Shown: in pieces, positions 24,691 through 32,128 of the stretch
How positions within the stretch are numbered: the first letter of the stretch is position 1
Layout of the letters: each line of letters begins with the position of its first letter
DNA from: Streptomyces olivochromogenes
Lineage (GTDB): Bacteria > Actinomycetota > Actinomycetes > Streptomycetales > Streptomycetaceae
Assembly: GCF_001514115.1 (NCBI RefSeq)
Contig: NZ_KQ948468.1
Coordinates: 203,697-267,696, forward strand
DNA: 64,000 nt
Reading direction: 5' to 3'
The notes under the pieces: generated by a model
The model's input: the letters and a program-made list of their open reading frames with translations, nothing else
The model's database searches: none
What the model was told of the DNA's origin: nothing
Program-made: the position numbers and the translations under genes

Positions 24691-25170
24691 GTGCATCGAA
24701 CGACGACCGCCGCAACGCTCCTGGTCACCGTGGCCACCGCCGCGCTCTCCGGCTGTGTGACCGTCCAGCGACCGCCCGCTCCCGCCCCGCCGATCGCGCC
24801 GTCCCGGCCGTCGCCGCCGAGTCCCGACGGCAAGGCCGGGCCGCAGGTCGTGCAGGCGCCGGCGCGCGAGGCGCTGGAACTCATCGGGCCGTCCCGGAAG
24901 CCGTCACCGAGCGCTCCGGCGAGGCACCGTACGCCCGTCCCGGCGCCCGTCGCCCCGCAGGCCCCTGCGCGTCACCCGGGCGCCTATCACCCACACCCGC
25001 AGCCTCACCCCCACCCACAGCCCCATCGGCCCGCCCCCCGCACCGACGTCCCGCCCGCCGCCCCTGGTCAGCCGAGCGACACGGACGTGTGTGCCCTCGG
25101 CCGGAAATACGGAGGCTGGAAGGCGGACAGCCCGGAGGCGGTCATCTGCAAGGGGTCGTACGGGCATTGA
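24691..25170 (+). CDS. Pro/His-rich lipoprotein
   Basis: 159 aa from GTG 24691. Short basic N-terminus, hydrophobic stretch TAATLLVTVATAALSGC with lipobox LSGC, then a Pro-rich linker including HPHPQPHPHPQPH, which could bind Zn, Ni or Cu, and a C-terminal conserved-looking module DTDVCALGRKYGGWKADSPEAVICKGSYGH with two Cys. Exported and lipid-anchored, presumably acylated by Lnt-type enzymes. Function unknown. It starts 131 bp after the DinB-fold gene on the same strand. Confidence 0.75.
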   Translation: MHRTTTAATLLVTVATAALSGCVTVQRPPAPAPPIAPSRPSPPSPDGKAGPQVVQAPAREALELIGPSRKPSPSAPARHRTPVPAPVAPQAPARHPGAYHPHPQPHPHPQPHRPAPRTDVPPAAPGQPSDTDVCALGRKYGGWKADSPEAVICKGSYGH

Positions 25171-25192
25171 CCGCGGCCGGTGTCCGCAGGAT

Positions 25193-25792
25193 CTAGGGGC
25201 GCTGTCTCGGCGGCCCGAGGGTCTCCCCTCCGGACCCGCCGAAGGGACCGGGCCGCTCGACGGTGCCGGGCCCCTCGACGGCGCCGGGGTCCTCCCCCGG
25301 CCCTCCGTGCGACGGGCCCGCCCCGTCGAGTCTCAGCTCCAGACGGCCGATCGCCGCGCGTACGCCGTCCCCGTAACGGTCGTTCCCGAGGGCTCCGGCC
25401 GCGCCTCGTGCGCGGCGCAGATGGCTGCGGGCGGCTTCGGAGCGGCCGAGTTTCACATAGTCGGCCGCCAGGTTCAGATGCAGCGACGGGTAGAACGCGC
25501 GCGCCGCGAGCGACCGCTGGCGCTCGGCGACGTCGCCGTCGGTGAGTTCGTCGGCCGCCGACAACGCCCGCAGGTCCCAGGCCAGTTCGTCCGCGGGGTC
25601 GTCCTGCGTGTCCGCCAGGTAGTGCGCCAGGGTGCAGCGGTGCAGGGGGTCACCGTCCTCACCGATCTCCCCCCACAGGTCCAGGAAACGCCCCCGAGCC
25701 TCCTCACGGTCGCCACCGTGGTGCAGCATGACGACCTGTCCGATCCGGGTCATCATGGCGTCCGGCGCCGCCTGCTCCTGTTGCTCCGCCAC
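25193..25792 (-). CDS. Uncharacterised helical (TPR-like) protein with DNA-damage-type promoter
   Basis: 199 aa. The first ~145 residues are helical with spacing like tetratricopeptide repeats (MMTRIGQVVMLHHGGDREEARGRFLDLW, LHLNLAADYVKLGRSEAARSHLRRAR); the C-terminal ~45 residues are Gly/Pro-rich and disordered. GTG start with GGAGG 5 nt upstream. The promoter TTGTCAGTG-N8-TAGCGT (25825-25847) is of the class used by damage-inducible genes, and ung lies next upstream in the same orientation. Role unknown; a link to DNA damage is inference. Confidence 0.8.
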   Translation of the reverse strand: MAEQQEQAAPDAMMTRIGQVVMLHHGGDREEARGRFLDLWGEIGEDGDPLHRCTLAHYLADTQDDPADELAWDLRALSAADELTDGDVAERQRSLAARAFYPSLHLNLAADYVKLGRSEAARSHLRRARGAAGALGNDRYGDGVRAAIGRLELRLDGAGPSHGGPGEDPGAVEGPGTVERPGPFGGSGGETLGPPRQRP

Positions 25793-25824
25793 CGCGTCCT
25801 CCAGGCTCGTCGCTGTCCCTTCCG

Positions 25825-25847
25825 ACGCTAACCGGACACACTGACAA
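25825..25847 (-). promoter_or_regulatory. RecA-independent DNA-damage-type promoter (199-aa gene)
   Basis: Minus strand TTGTCAGTG (25847-25839), 8-nt spacer, TAGCGT (25830-25825). A full match to the RecA-NDp/PafBC-type consensus TTGTCAGTG-N8-TAnnnT. Confidence 0.65.
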
Positions 25848-25946
25848 TGCCGCTCAGGCGCCCCCGGACACCACTGAGCCGCCCCGGTGACGGCCGGACC
25901 GGACGCCTCTCGGCCGGCCCGGGCCGCTTCCGGTCCCGGTCCTGGA

Positions 25947-26630
25947 TCAGCCGAGGTTCGGAATCCGCCAGTCGATCGGCTCGTGGCCCTGCCCGGCGAC
26001 CGCCTCGTTGATCTGTGTGAAGGGGCGGGAGCCGAAGAACTTCTTCGCGGAGAGCGGCGACGGGTGCGCGCCCTTCACCACGATGTGCCGCTTCTCGTCG
26101 ATGAGCGGGAGCTTCTTCTGCGCGTAGTTCCCCCACAGGACGAAGACCGCCGGGTCGGGCCGGTCGGCCACGGCACGGATCACCGCGTCCGTGAACTTCT
26201 CCCAGCCCTTGCCCTTGTGCGAGTTGGCCTCACCGGAGCGCACGGTCAGCACCGCGTTCAGCAGCAGGACGCCCTGCTCGGCCCACGGCATCAGATAGCC
26301 GTTGTCCGGGATCGGGGTGCCCAGCTCCTCCTTCATCTCCTTGTAGATGTTGCGCAGCGAGGGCGGGGTCTTCACCCCCGGGCGGACCGAGAAGCACAGG
26401 CCGTGGCCCTGGCCCTCGCCGTGGTACGGGTCCTGGCCGAGGATCAGCACCTTCACCCGCTCGTACGGAGTCGCCTCCAGTGCCGCGAAGACCTCCTCGC
26501 GCGGAGGGTAGACGGGACCGGCGGCGCGCTCCTCCTCGACGAACTCGGTGAGTTCCTTGAAGTAGGGCTGCTGCAGTTCGTCACCCAGGACGCCGCGCCA
26601 GGACTCGGGCAGCATGGCGGTGTCGGTCAC
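25947..26630 (-). CDS. ung: Uracil-DNA glycosylase (family 1)
   Basis: 227 aa, full length. Motif A GQDPYHGEGQGHGLCFSV (~64-81, catalytic Asp) and motif B HPSPLSAKKFFGSRPF (~186-201, catalytic His and intercalation loop). It excises uracil from DNA to start base-excision repair. The promoter 40-60 bp upstream is of the damage-inducible PafBC class. The 199-aa gene follows on the same strand after ~155 bp, with its own promoter. Confidence 0.97.
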   Translation of the reverse strand: MTDTAMLPESWRGVLGDELQQPYFKELTEFVEEERAAGPVYPPREEVFAALEATPYERVKVLILGQDPYHGEGQGHGLCFSVRPGVKTPPSLRNIYKEMKEELGTPIPDNGYLMPWAEQGVLLLNAVLTVRSGEANSHKGKGWEKFTDAVIRAVADRPDPAVFVLWGNYAQKKLPLIDEKRHIVVKGAHPSPLSAKKFFGSRPFTQINEAVAGQGHEPIDWRIPNLG

Positions 26631-26669
26631 GTCAAGTTCCTCCGATGTGCGGTCACTTCCAGGTCTCAG

Positions 26670-26691
26670 AACCTACAGGCGACCACTGACA
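26670..26691 (-). promoter_or_regulatory. RecA-independent DNA-damage-type promoter of ung
   Basis: Minus strand TGTCAGTG (26691-26684), 8-nt spacer, TAGGTT (26675-26670); preceded by A instead of T. Expected start site about 30 nt before the ung ATG. Confidence 0.65.
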
Positions 26692-26743
26692 TTCGGCTCC
26701 GCACCCCGTAGGACCCCGCCACCCGCCGGGTCCTGCCCGTGCC

Positions 26744-28324
26744 CTACCAGCTGGTCTTGCGGTGCAGCTCCCACATCATCATGATCGTCGAAGGGTCCAG
26801 GGCCTGCTCCCCGCCCGAGATCTCCTCGCTCGCCGCCACGAACTGCTTGCCCTGCCACAGCGGCAGCAGCCGTGCGTCGTCGACGAGGATCTGCTGGGCC
26901 GCCTCGAACTCCTTGACCACCGCTCCACGGTCGCTCTCACGGCGCGAGGCGGGCAGCAGGGTGTCGGTGATCCGGGGCGCCGGATAGGGCGTGCCGAGCG
27001 CGTTCTGCTCGCCCACGAAGGGCGCGATGAAGTTCTCGGCGTCCGGGAAGTCCGGGAACCAGCCGCGCCCGAACACCGGGTACTCGCCCTTGCGGTAGCC
27101 CTCCTCGTACGTCTTCCAGGGGCGCCCGTTGAGCGACACGCGGAACAGACCGGACTCCTCGAGCTGCCTCTTGATCTCCTGGAACTCAGGGGCGGTCTCG
27201 GAGCCGTAGCGGTCCGTGGTGTACCAGAGGGTGAGGGGGACGCGCTCGGTGATGCCCGCCTCCGAGAGGATCTGCCGGGCCTTGGAGGAACTGGGGTCCC
27301 CGTAGTCGTCGAAAAAGCCCGTGGTGTGACCGGTCAGGCCTGCGGGGACCATGGAGTACAGCGGGTCGACCGTGTCCTTGTAGACCTTGTGCGCGATCGC
27401 CGCACGGTCGACGACCTGGGCGATCGCCTTGCGCACCGCGAGCTTCTTGGCCCACGGATCCTTCGGGTTGAACACCAGGTAGCTGATCTCCATGCCCGCG
27501 CCCTCGACGAGCTGAAGTCCGTTGTCCGCTCCCTTGGTCCGCAGCGAGACGATGTCCTTGGAGGCCAGGCCGCGGAACGTGACGTCGATCTTCTTGTCCT
27601 TGAGGGCGTCGACCATCTGCCCCGAGTCCTGGAAGTAGCGGATCGTGACCGCGTCGTTCTTGAGCTCGGCGAAGCCCTTGTAGCGGTCGTTCCTGACGAG
27701 TTCGGCCTGCTTGCCGTCCTCGTAGGAGCGCAGGCTGTACGGCCCGGACCCGAAGACCTTGCCGTCCTTGCGCAGCGAGTGCGCGGGGTAGTCGTCGGGG
27801 TCGACGATCGACATGGCCGGGGTGGCGAGGACGAACGGGAAGGTCGCGTCCGATTTGTTCAGGTGGAAGACGAGTTCGCGCGCGTTCAGTACCTGGATCC
27901 GGTCGAGGCTGCCGAGGAGGCCGGCGGGGCCGCCGGGCACATTGATCTTCTTGATCCGGTCGATCGAGTACTTGACGGCCCGGGCGTCCAGCGTGTCACC
28001 GTCGGAGAACTTCATGTCGGCGCGCAGCTTGCAGCGGTACACGAGGTTCGAGGTGTCCGCGAACCCACAGCTCTGGGCGGCGTCGGGCTCGGGCATGGTG
28101 GCCCCGGAGGGGTAGCTCAGCAGCGTCTGGTAGATGTTGCGGAACAGTTCCCAGGAGCCGTCCCAGGAGGCGGCCGGATCCAGCGTGCTCGGGGCACTGG
28201 TGGTGCCCACGACGATCGGTCCCTTGTCGTCGGACGACGCCGAGGACAGGACGCCGCACCCGGCCACCAGGGCGATGGACGTGACCGCCGCCAGTTGCCG
28301 CAGGCATGGGTTCCGGTTGAACAC
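26744..28324 (-). CDS. ABC-transporter substrate-binding lipoprotein (family 5, oligopeptide type)
   Basis: 526 aa from GTG 28324 (GGAG 7 nt upstream; GTG 28330 also possible). Signal peptide with lipobox VAGC (~20-24), then SBP_bac_5 domain: TTSAPSTLDPAASWDG, RADMKFSDGDTLDARAVKYSIDRI, and LWYTTDRYGSETAPEFQEIKRQLEESG. It binds peptides or other solutes outside the membrane. No permease or ATPase genes adjoin, so it is an orphan component. An inverted repeat CTGCCG-N10-CGGCAG (28341-28362) lies just upstream and may be an operator. Confidence 0.93.
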   Translation of the reverse strand: MFNRNPCLRQLAAVTSIALVAGCGVLSSASSDDKGPIVVGTTSAPSTLDPAASWDGSWELFRNIYQTLLSYPSGATMPEPDAAQSCGFADTSNLVYRCKLRADMKFSDGDTLDARAVKYSIDRIKKINVPGGPAGLLGSLDRIQVLNARELVFHLNKSDATFPFVLATPAMSIVDPDDYPAHSLRKDGKVFGSGPYSLRSYEDGKQAELVRNDRYKGFAELKNDAVTIRYFQDSGQMVDALKDKKIDVTFRGLASKDIVSLRTKGADNGLQLVEGAGMEISYLVFNPKDPWAKKLAVRKAIAQVVDRAAIAHKVYKDTVDPLYSMVPAGLTGHTTGFFDDYGDPSSSKARQILSEAGITERVPLTLWYTTDRYGSETAPEFQEIKRQLEESGLFRVSLNGRPWKTYEEGYRKGEYPVFGRGWFPDFPDAENFIAPFVGEQNALGTPYPAPRITDTLLPASRRESDRGAVVKEFEAAQQILVDDARLLPLWQGKQFVAASEEISGGEQALDPSTIMMMWELHRKTSW

Positions 28325-28340
28325 GCGCACGCTCCTCGAT

Positions 28341-28362
28341 CTGCCGTACCAAGGGTCGGCAG
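28341..28362. promoter_or_regulatory. Inverted repeat upstream of SBP gene
   Basis: CTGCCG (28341-28346), 10-bp spacer, CGGCAG (28357-28362), between a TATGGT -10-like hexamer (28373-28368 on minus) and the gene. Confidence 0.35.
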
Positions 28363-28533
28363 ACCATACCGCAGCGCCACACCGGTGGATCCGTGTTCCC
28401 GGCAGGGCACTTGATCAGCGCGTTTGTGACTACGTTGTCATTTGGCTGTACGTCTTCATACGTCGACGCGAGCGCCGATTTCGTCCATCAGCGCCCGCGT
28501 CGATGCTCCGTTCGTCCCGTCTCGGGACTCCGG

Positions 28534-29295
28534 TCAGCCCACTCCTGCGTTCAGGAAGATGCCGCCGTCGACGACGAGCGTCTGACCGGTGACCCAGTCC
28601 GACTGCGACGAGGTGAGGAAGGCGGCGGCGCCTCCGATGTCGGAGGGCACACCGAGTCGGCCGAGCGGGTAGGCGGCGGCCGCCTCCGCCTCCCGGCCTT
28701 CGTACAGGGCCTGCGCGAACTTGGTCTTGACGACGGCGGGCGCGATCGCGTTGACCCGCACCTTGGGCGCGAACTCGTGCGCCAGCTGCACGGTCAGGTT
28801 GATCATGGCGGCCTTGCTCATGCCGTACGCGCCGATGAAGGGCGAGGGGGCGATGCCGGCGACGGACGCGATGTTGACGATCGCGCCGCCGTTCTCGCTC
28901 TGCCAGGCCTTCCAGGTCAGCTGGGCGAAGCCGAGCGCCGAGATGACGTTGGTCTCGTAGACCTTGCGTGCCACGTCCAGGTCCAGGTCGGCCATCGGGC
29001 CGAACACGGGGTTCGTACCGGCGTTGTTGACCAGGTAGTCGACGCGGCCGAAGGCCTCCATGGTGCGCTCGACGACCGTGGCCTGGTGGGCCAGGTCGTG
29101 CGCCTTGCCGGCGACGCCGATGACGCGGTCGGCACCGAGTGCCTCGACGGCCTCCTTCAGGGCGTCCTCGTTGCGGCCCGTGATGCACACGCGGTCACCG
29201 CGCGCGACGAGGGCCTCCGCGACGCCGTAGCCGATGCCGCGGCTCGCGCCCGTGATGAGCGCGACCTTGCCGGAGAGTTCGGGAAGTGTGGTCAT
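28534..29295 (-). CDS. SDR-family oxidoreductase
   Basis: 253 aa. TGASRGIG (~15-22), NNAG (~91-94), Ser in VNIASVAG (~142) and Y-x3-K (YGMSK, ~157-161), C-terminal DGGIFLNAG. It resembles FabG/3-oxoacyl reductase-like SDRs. GGAGGG lies 6 nt before the ATG. It follows a fabG paralogue with 16 bp spacing, so the two form an operon, possibly for reduction of a fatty-acyl or related keto compound. Confidence 0.93.
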   Translation of the reverse strand: MTTLPELSGKVALITGASRGIGYGVAEALVARGDRVCITGRNEDALKEAVEALGADRVIGVAGKAHDLAHQATVVERTMEAFGRVDYLVNNAGTNPVFGPMADLDLDVARKVYETNVISALGFAQLTWKAWQSENGGAIVNIASVAGIAPSPFIGAYGMSKAAMINLTVQLAHEFAPKVRVNAIAPAVVKTKFAQALYEGREAEAAAAYPLGRLGVPSDIGGAAAFLTSSQSDWVTGQTLVVDGGIFLNAGVG

Positions 29296-29311
29296 GTCGT
29301 GCCCTCCGGCG

Positions 29312-30073
29312 TCAGTTGAGCGGTCCGCCGGCCACGTACAGGACCTGGCCGGAGACGAATCCGGCGGCCTCGCCGGTGAAGAAGGCGATCGCGTTGGCGA
29401 TGTCGTCGGGGTTGCCGACGCGCTGCACGGGGATCTGGGTGGCGGCCGCGGCCTGGAAGTCCTCGAAGCCCATGCCCACGCGCTCGGCGGTGGCCGCCGT
29501 CATGTCGGTGGCGATGAAGCCGGGCGCGACGGCGTTGGCGGTGACGCCGAACTTGCCGAGCTCGATGGCGAGGGTCTTGGTGAGGCCCTGGAGACCGGCC
29601 TTGGCGGCGGAGTAGTTGGCCTGGCCGCGGTTGCCGAGCGCCGAGGACGACGACAGGTTGACGATCCGGCCGAACTTGGCGTCCACCATGTACTTCTGGC
29701 AGGCCTTGGCCATCAGGAAGGCGCCGCGCAGGTGCACGTTCATGACCGTGTCCCAGTCGGACGCGGCCATCTTGAACAGCAGGTTGTCGCGGAGCACGCC
29801 CGCGTTGTTCACCAGGACGGTCGGCGCACCGAGCTCCTCGGCGATCCGCGCGACCGCGGCCTCGACCTGGGCCTCGTCGGAGACGTCGCAGCCGACCGCG
29901 AGGGCCTTGCCACCGGCGGCGGTGATCTTCTCGACGGTGTCCTTGCACGCGGCCTCGTCGAGGTCGATCACCGCGACGGCGCGGCCCTCGGCGGCCAGTC
30001 GTACGGCGGTCGCGGCGCCGATGCCGCGCGCGGCACCGGTGACTACGGCGACACGCTGCTCAGTGGTGGACAT
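29312..30073 (-). CDS. fabG: 3-oxoacyl-(ACP) reductase FabG-like
   Basis: 253 aa. TGAARGIG (~13-20), NNAGVLRDNLLFKM (~91-104) which is characteristic of FabG, Ser in VNLSSSSA (~145), Y-x3-K (YSAAK) and GFIATDMTA. It reduces 3-ketoacyl thioesters with NADPH. First gene of the SDR pair; GAGGAGAA precedes the ATG. The leader contains four degenerate repeats (30088-30160) and a palindrome resembling TetR-type operators lies further upstream (30177-30190). As it is not in the fab cluster, it is probably a paralogue. Confidence 0.92.
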   Translation of the reverse strand: MSTTEQRVAVVTGAARGIGAATAVRLAAEGRAVAVIDLDEAACKDTVEKITAAGGKALAVGCDVSDEAQVEAAVARIAEELGAPTVLVNNAGVLRDNLLFKMAASDWDTVMNVHLRGAFLMAKACQKYMVDAKFGRIVNLSSSSALGNRGQANYSAAKAGLQGLTKTLAIELGKFGVTANAVAPGFIATDMTAATAERVGMGFEDFQAAAATQIPVQRVGNPDDIANAIAFFTGEAAGFVSGQVLYVAGGPLN

Positions 30074-30087
30074 TGCTGGTTCTCCTC

Positions 30088-30160
30088 GCCCTTGAAAAGC
30101 CCTGCGGCTTGAAATGCCCTGCGGTGGAATGTCCCGCGCTGGAATGTCCTGCGGCTCACA
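30088..30160 (-). repeat. Four degenerate ~16-bp repeats in fabG leader
   Basis: On the minus strand, units like CGCAGGRCATTYCA recur four times (CCGCAGGACATTCCAG, CGCGGGACATTCCAC, CGCAGGGCATTTCAAG, CGCAGGGCTTTTCAAG) just before the fabG ribosome-binding site. Confidence 0.65.
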
Positions 30161-30176
30161 CGGTACGCCCGTCCAG

Positions 30177-30190
30177 TGAGCGACCGCTTA
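30177..30190. promoter_or_regulatory. TetR-like palindrome upstream of fabG operon
   Basis: AGCGACCGCT (30179-30188) is flanked by T and A to give an interrupted 14-bp inverted repeat. It is similar to AAGCGN-type operators of TetR regulators of acyl-CoA metabolism. Confidence 0.35.
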
Positions 30191-30262
30191 GTACCTTCGG
30201 TAGACGTGACGCTAGAAGCCCTGGCACCCGGTGTCAACGGCACACCACGCGGGTGTGATCCA

Positions 30263-30646
30263 TTACCTGACCAGCAACTGGAGCAACCGCTCCGTCTCCG
30301 CCTGCGGATCGGCGGTGAGTCCGGTGTGCACGGGCCCCGGCTGCACGACCGTCGAACGGGGCGCGATCAGCCAGCGAAAACGCCGCCCGGCGTCGTCACC
30401 AGCGGCCTGACCTGCAGCTTTGCCACCCGCACAGACTCCCTCGACCGCCCGCAGCGCGGCCCGTACGCCGGCCACGTCGGCCTCCGGGTCCAGGGCCAGC
30501 AGCTTGGTCTCGTCCAGATGGGTGCGCACTCCGACGAAGGACTTGGCGCGGCAGTACACCAGTACGCCCGCGTTGAAGCACTCGCCGCGCTCGACCCGCG
30601 GCACCACGCGCAGCAGCGCGTACTCGAAGACGTCCCGCTCGCTCAT
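30263..30646 (-). CDS. DUF3037 family protein
   Basis: 127 aa. The start FEYALLRVVPRVERGECFNAGVLVYC (~6-31) is the DUF3037 signature. The rest is a small alpha/beta domain of unknown function. Its ATG overlaps the TGA of the HipA-like kinase gene (ATGA), so the two are translationally coupled, a pairing seen repeatedly in bacteria. It may be a partner or substrate of the kinase. Confidence 0.9.
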   Translation of the reverse strand: MSERDVFEYALLRVVPRVERGECFNAGVLVYCRAKSFVGVRTHLDETKLLALDPEADVAGVRAALRAVEGVCAGGKAAGQAAGDDAGRRFRWLIAPRSTVVQPGPVHTGLTADPQAETERLLQLLVR

Positions 30647-31407
30647 TTGTCCCCCTCGAAGCCCTTGATGCGTCCCTCGATCGCACCGGCCCGCGCCAGC
30701 AGCGGCTGCGCGTAGGCACGCCGCAGGGCGTCCGGCGAGTCGAAGCCGGGTTCGTCGGCCAGCCACGCGTCGGGGATCTCCGCGGTCACCTCGGCCAGCA
30801 GGTCCTCGGTCACCAGCGGTGCCAGCTCGGCCGCGGCGGAGGCGATGTCCGGACCGAAGGGCGCGAGCGCGTGGTCGGAGGCGTCGTAGGGCTTGGCCGC
30901 GGAGGTCGCCGCGCCCGGCCAGTGGTGGTGCCAGATCATGGTGGCGCCGTGGTCGATGAGCCACAGGTCGCCGTGCCACATCAGCAGATTGGGGTTGCGC
31001 CAGGAACGGTCGACGTTGTTGACCAGCGCGTCGAACCAGACGATCCGCCCGGCCTCCTCGGGGCTCACCTCGAAGGCGAGGGAGTCGAAGCCGATCGCGC
31101 CGGGGAGGAAGTCCATCCCGAGGTTCGGTCCGCCGCTCGACTTGAGCAGCTCCTGCACTTCCTGGTCCGGCTCCCCGAGCCCCAGGACCGGGTCCAGGCC
31201 GAGAGTCACCAGGCCGGGCACGCGCAGGCCGAGCCGGCGGGCGAGTTCACCGCAGACGACCTCCGCGACGAGCGTCTTGCGCCCCTGCCCCGCGCCGGTG
31301 AACTTCATGACGTACGTCCCGAGATCGTCGGCCTCGACGAGCCCCGGCAGCGAGCCGCCCTCACGCAGCGGCGTGATGTAGCGGGTCACGATGACTTCCT
31401 TGAGCAT
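30643..31407 (-). CDS. HipA-like Ser/Thr kinase
   Basis: 254 aa, shorter than classical HipA (~440 aa) and lacking the N-terminal HipA_N subdomain. Visible kinase features: ATP-binding GTYVMKFTGAGQGRKTLVAEVVCGELARRLGL (~29-60), catalytic-loop-like WFDALVNNVDRSWRNPNLLM (~123-142, N-x2-D-R...N), and the metal-binding WLIDHGATM (D, ~149-157). No HipB-like antitoxin adjoins; instead DUF3037 follows with a 4-nt overlap. Cytoplasmic protein kinase of unknown target. TAGCCT 6 nt before the ATG suggests leaderless transcription. Confidence 0.88.
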   Translation of the reverse strand: MLKEVIVTRYITPLREGGSLPGLVEADDLGTYVMKFTGAGQGRKTLVAEVVCGELARRLGLRVPGLVTLGLDPVLGLGEPDQEVQELLKSSGGPNLGMDFLPGAIGFDSLAFEVSPEEAGRIVWFDALVNNVDRSWRNPNLLMWHGDLWLIDHGATMIWHHHWPGAATSAAKPYDASDHALAPFGPDIASAAAELAPLVTEDLLAEVTAEIPDAWLADEPGFDSPDALRRAYAQPLLARAGAIEGRIKGFEGDK

Positions 31408-31413
31408 CGCCCC

Positions 31414-31419
31414 AGGCTA
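31414..31419 (-). promoter_or_regulatory. -10 hexamer of hipA-like gene
   Basis: Minus-strand TAGCCT, 6 nt before ATG 31407 (leaderless layout). Confidence 0.4.
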
Positions 31420-31555
31420 CTGGGGTGGTCACAGCCGCCGGACGCGACCCGTGGGCGCCCGCGGCGGCGGTGTCCCGACCGGATCGGCGCGGCTGTCGAG
31501 GCGCTGTCGATTCGGTCAAGAACTCCTCAGCTCCTGAACAGGGCAGACGGGCGGA

Positions 31556-31571
31556 CCGTACCTCTGTACGG
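31556..31571. promoter_or_regulatory. Inverted repeat upstream of Rieske gene
   Basis: CCGTAC, 4-nt loop CTCT, GTACGG, ending 33 nt before the Rieske start codon. Candidate operator or leader hairpin. Confidence 0.35.
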
Positions 31572-31604
31572 ATCACCATCACGTCCGTTGAAGGGAATGT
31601 CAGC

Positions 31605-32096
31605 ATGACCAGCGAATCGCTTCACCCCGTTCCGGCCCCGGCCCGCCGCACCGTCGTGGCGGCGGTCGGCACGGCGGGACTCGCCGTCGCGCTGACCGCG
31701 TGCGGGTCGGACAACAAGTCCTCCGGCTCCACCAGCTCCACCTCCGGCTCCGGCGCGAGCAGCGGGGGTACGGGCGGGGGCGACAACGCCGCGGCGGGCA
31801 ACGCGGGCGGCACGGTCCTCGCGAAGACCACCGACATCCCGGAGGGCGGCGGCAAGGTCTTCGAGGCCCAGGGCGTCGTCGTCACCCAGCCGACCCCGGG
31901 CCAGTACAAGGCCTTCTCCTCCAAGTGCACCCACCAGGGCTGTGCGGTGAAGGGCATCGCCGACAACGTGATCACCTGCCCGTGCCACAACAGCCAGTTC
32001 TCCGCGACCGACGGCAGCGTGAAGAAGGGGCCCGCGACGCAGCCGCTGGCCGCCGCCAACATCACCGTGGACGGGGACTCGATCAAGCTCGCGTGA
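31605..32096 (+). CDS. Rieske [2Fe-2S] lipoprotein
   Basis: 163 aa. N-terminal RR (residues ~14-15) before a hydrophobic stretch ending in LTAC suggests Tat export with lipidation; a Ser/Gly-rich linker follows. The Rieske motifs are CTHQGCAVKG (C-T-H-x-G-C) and CPCHNSQF (C-x2-H), binding the cluster with two Cys and two His. Stand-alone extracytoplasmic Rieske proteins are electron carriers with unknown partners. AAGGGA lies 8 nt before the ATG. The isochorismatase-like gene is convergent and shares a terminator. Confidence 0.92.
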   Translation: MTSESLHPVPAPARRTVVAAVGTAGLAVALTACGSDNKSSGSTSSTSGSGASSGGTGGGDNAAAGNAGGTVLAKTTDIPEGGGKVFEAQGVVVTQPTPGQYKAFSSKCTHQGCAVKGIADNVITCPCHNSQFSATDGSVKKGPATQPLAAANITVDGDSIKLA

Positions 32097-32105
32097 CGCG
32101 GCCGG

Positions 32106-32128
32106 GGCCGCGCCTCAGCGGCGCGGCC
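32106..32128. terminator. Bidirectional hairpin with a stop codon in its loop
   Basis: GGCCGCGCC (32106-32114), loop TCAGC, GGCGCGGCC (32120-32128). The loop carries the stop codon (minus TGA, 32117-32115) of the isochorismatase-like gene; on plus it lies 10 bp after the Rieske stop. Confidence 0.75.
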
